This document shows positions 59,485 to 64,000 of a DNA stretch of 64,000 nt, piece after piece. The first letter of the stretch is position 1. Each line of letters opens with the position of its first letter. Below the pieces are notes generated by a model. That model saw nothing but the letters and a program-made list of their open reading frames with translations, was not told the origin of the DNA and made no database searches. The DNA is taken from positions 83,840,292 to 83,904,291 of the forward strand of contig NC_080043.1 in the NCBI RefSeq assembly GCF_012489685.1, written 5' to 3'. The stretch comes from Lotus japonicus. Taxonomy: Eukaryota; Streptophyta; Magnoliopsida; Fabales; Fabaceae. A program made the position numbers and the translations under genes.

Positions 59485-59814
59485 ATTTTGTAAATTGCTT
59501 TTGTGCATTGGTGTGACATATCTTTTTTTTCTAAGCTTGACCAATATGTTTTCATTTCCCTTTCTCCTTTACCTTGCTAGTCTTTAGACAATTCAAGAGA
59601 AATTTGAGCATTTTTTTTAAGTATAAATAGTGCAATTTCTTGTTTAAGTGTAGATTTTAAACAAACTAGCAATCCTTTCAATGCACGGGTGCTGCAATTC
59701 TTTACATATAAAATTAAATTATATTAACAATATATTTTAAAATTTTAATTTTAAATGTTAAAAAACTTTTCTCGCCCTTCTTTTGCAACTGCTAATAATT
59801 GATCTTGAACCAGA

Positions 59815-60060
59815 TTATAAAGACTCAGTCATAACCTTGTTAAGATGATTTCCCAAAGACTCGGTCATAACCTTGTTAAGATGATTTCCCAAAGAAGACA
59901 AGATGAAGAATCTCATACCATATCCCCAAGACTCAGTCCTTGTCTGAGATGATCTATAAAGATTGAGTTCAATCACATAAGATTAGGTCTTAACCTTGTC
60001 AAGATGATTTCCCAAAGATGACATGAATAATCTCAGTCCATATCACAAAGACTCGGTCAT
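59815..60060 (+). repeat. imperfect ~36-bp direct repeats
   Basis: The phrase ACTC(A/G)GTCATAACCTTGTTAAGATGATTTCCCAAAG occurs, complete or partial, four times (starts near 59822, 59858, 59985 and 60049). Stretches such as CTCATACCATATCCCCAAGAC lie between. Not coding. Confidence 0.8.
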
Positions 60061-60061
60061 A

Positions 60062-60760
60062 AGCTTATACAATACATTATGGACTTATTTATTGGTTGAT
60101 GTTCATATTGTATTGTATAAACTTATACATCAATTCCCTCTTACACATTAAAATAATAGATTATTTAATCCACCATATAGATGATGGATAAGGCATGGGA
60201 AGAGTGTGATGTATAAACTACTTAAATATATTTAATCAATTGCCGCCACCACCACCCTCCACCGCTGCCGCCGCCACTACCACAACCACCACCACCACCA
60301 TTACCAACATTTCTGCCACCACCACCATGCTCCACCACTGTCACCATCGTTCGTTGATATCGTCATCGTTATCGTCACTACTACCGTCGCAACCTCTACC
60401 ACCAGCGCCGCCACCACTACCGTCGCTGCCACCACCACCACGCTCCACCACTGCCACCATCATTGTAACGTCATCGTTATTATCACCACCACCACCACTG
60501 TCACCTCCACCACACCCTCCACCACCACCACCACCCTCCACCACCACCCTCTACCACTGCGACCATCGCCGCTACCACCACTACTACCACCACCACTACC
60601 ATTCCTCACCACCGCCACCCTCATCACATTCCAATACCACCACTACAATTCTCGCCGCCAAATTATATAATATATAACCAAACATTATATAGTATTAAAA
60701 TTTTATCAGACATTATCCTATCGTGCCCAAATACAATCAGACCTTATAATATACAACATA
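60062..60760. mobile_element. PIF/Harbinger-related element with CCA-rich core
   Basis: The left part (60062-60140) contains, inverted, the subterminal phrase seen at 9460-9500: AAGTCCATAATGTATTGTATAAGCTTAT versus AAGCCCATAACGTATTGTATAAGCTTAT as read from the other strand. The core (60241-60660) is a CCA/CAC/GCC low-complexity tract. The right edge is unclear. The 145-codon Pro/Thr-rich ORF in it is an artefact. Confidence 0.45.
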
Positions 60761-61129
60761 CTAAACATATCCTAAATAATTTATAAAAATTAAGTTTAAT
60801 ACATCTGATTAAAATTCTCACAGGCTACTTAAAAAAAAATCTCACGAGCTGATGACCAAACAAAATATAAGCCACCAATGAATTATAATGTCGTGAGTAC
60901 TTATTTAAAAAAAAAATTGAGCATAATCTCTATGTAAATAGAGATGATGACAAGATGCAATTTCTTAAAAAAAAAAAACAATTTAGTTTTTTTTTTAAGA
61001 AGCCCAAAAAGGGTGAAGTGAAATCAATTAGATTTACCCTATATTTGTTTGAATAAAATAACATATTTAGAGAAGAAACACCCACCTTCATAGGATGAGA
61101 ATCATGTTCCTGTACACAGTGATGAATAT
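60761..61129. other. AT-rich intergenic DNA upstream of the dehydrogenase gene
   Basis: Several A/T runs. This would contain the gene's promoter; no distinct element recognised. Confidence 0.5.
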
Positions 61130-61910
61130 GATCACATCAAATTCACACCATTGTCACTCATCGCATACATGATACATTCAACCTCATCACTCTTCCGTTC
61201 CCATCTTCTGCACCTTCGATTTCAAACAAACCAAATCTTTAATTCCAGAAAACTTTGAAATTCACCCCAAAACAAGCTCGGGTACGTATTCTGCTTTTCA
61301 AGTTTATTACTTTCATTCAAATTCTCAAGGTATTTGTGTTCAGCAATCAAATTCAAATTCTGGGTATTCTTCAATGTTAGTTATAATTCTTAGGTTCATT
61401 TGTTAATCTGGGGTTGAAGGAAGTTGTGAGGGATTTTGTTCAATTGCAATGTTTTTGTTTGAGCACTAGATATGACATTTGTGATTGGAATTTTGTTTGT
61501 TTATTGGTGCTTTGAATTTAATAGTACGCTACTCCACTATTCACCGCTATTGTCCGCTATAGCGCTTGAAATAGCGTTTTTTGGGCTTGCCGCTACTCTA
61601 CGCTATCCGCCATTAAGAACCCTGCTTTGAATAACTGAAGGCTGGCCTGTTTTGATTTCTACTATAGTGTTAGGTTGTTTTTGTGCCTTATTTGTCTAGA
61701 GTTTATCTCACTCAATTAAGGTATATAATGTTATGAAACTGAAGTGTCTGAATTAATGTCACACATGAACTTATCCCCTTTTGTCATTATCTTGTGAATG
61801 AGTTTTGATGATTTGTTTTGTTTGTCTTGACAGAAAGCAAGACATTTTGAATTTGCAAACAGGGCTGTCGTGCTGAATGCTGCTTCCAAGTTCCAACAAC
61901 TGGATTAGAG
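61130..61910 (+). promoter_or_regulatory. 5' leader of the dehydrogenase gene with a 5'-UTR intron
   Basis: A leader exon ending at 61281 (donor GGTACGT) and one starting at 61834 (acceptor TTGACAG) bracket a 552-bp intron. An in-frame TAG (61906-61908) lies just upstream of the ATG at 61911, which therefore is the first possible start in this frame. The leader exon start was not determined. Confidence 0.6.
61520..61612. repeat. CGCTAT-rich palindromic element in the dehydrogenase 5'-UTR intron
   Basis: Contains CGCTATTGTCCGCTATAGCG, AAATAGCGTTTTTTGGG and TACGCTATCCGCC in direct and inverted order, like the element at 52583. Confidence 0.55.

Positions 61911-64000
<2,090 letters not shown>

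Noticed and set aside
59668..59700. Possible inverted Helitron end (TGCACGGGTGC near CTAG)
   Set aside because: The stem is short, and the spacing between hairpin and CTAG does not fit a Helitron 3' end on either strand.
60240..60677. 145-codon Pro/Thr-rich ORF
   Set aside because: Produced by a CCA/CAC trinucleotide tract; no domain, no splice context.

Overview
This window is nuclear DNA of a flowering plant, most likely a dicot and probably a papilionoid legume. Its genes have many short exons with GT-AG introns, intergenic DNA is AT-rich, and about two thirds of the window is nested transposable elements. The legume call is an inference from the look of the SIRE1-like retroelement and the F-box family; no marker in the window proves it. 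I see no tRNA or rRNA gene, CRISPR array or bacterial-style operon.

Layout. 1-9529: a Ty1/copia element of the Sirevirus (SIRE1-like) type on the minus strand (env-like ORF, broken pol, broken gag) abuts a truncated PIF/Harbinger transposase and that transposon's terminal region. 9.8-12.9 kb: a possible Helitron with a solo Sirevirus LTR inside it (10745-11954, TSD ATATG). 12955-15799: a second solo LTR (TSD AGCTT) with three tandem-repeat families. 15.8-17.6 kb: a Tourist-like MITE, an old LTR/PBS remnant and a GGT-rich tract. 18321-31732: a 13.4-kb Mutator-like element with ~145-bp inverted termini and a 9-bp TSD. It contains an array of ~0.56-kb repeats into which a Tat-type Ty3/gypsy element (20759-29539, TSD ATTTC) has inserted. 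That gypsy element lacks protease and the RT core but has an antisense, intron-containing gene.

32.4-39.5 kb: an F-box locus with one intact three-exon gene (minus strand) and three degenerate copies, arranged as a tandem duplication of a two-gene unit. 40.2-42.7 kb: two Stowaway-like MITEs around a third solo LTR (40602-42559, TSD TTTTA).

43.1-64 kb is the conserved gene block. It holds a UBP6-type proteasome-associated deubiquitinase (minus strand, 18 coding exons, 480 aa), a divergently placed ELL-type RNA polymerase II elongation factor (plus strand, 12 coding exons, 1184 aa), and the 5' part of an NADP-type glutamate dehydrogenase-like gene with an N-terminal zinc-finger extension (plus strand, cut by the window end). 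In Arabidopsis UBP6 and this dehydrogenase are neighbours (At1g51710/At1g51720), so the block looks like old microsynteny. The genes act in separate processes: ubiquitin recycling, transcription elongation and amino-acid metabolism.

Exon coordinates were worked out by hand from reading-frame continuity, splice consensus and remembered family structure. No alignment or database search was run.
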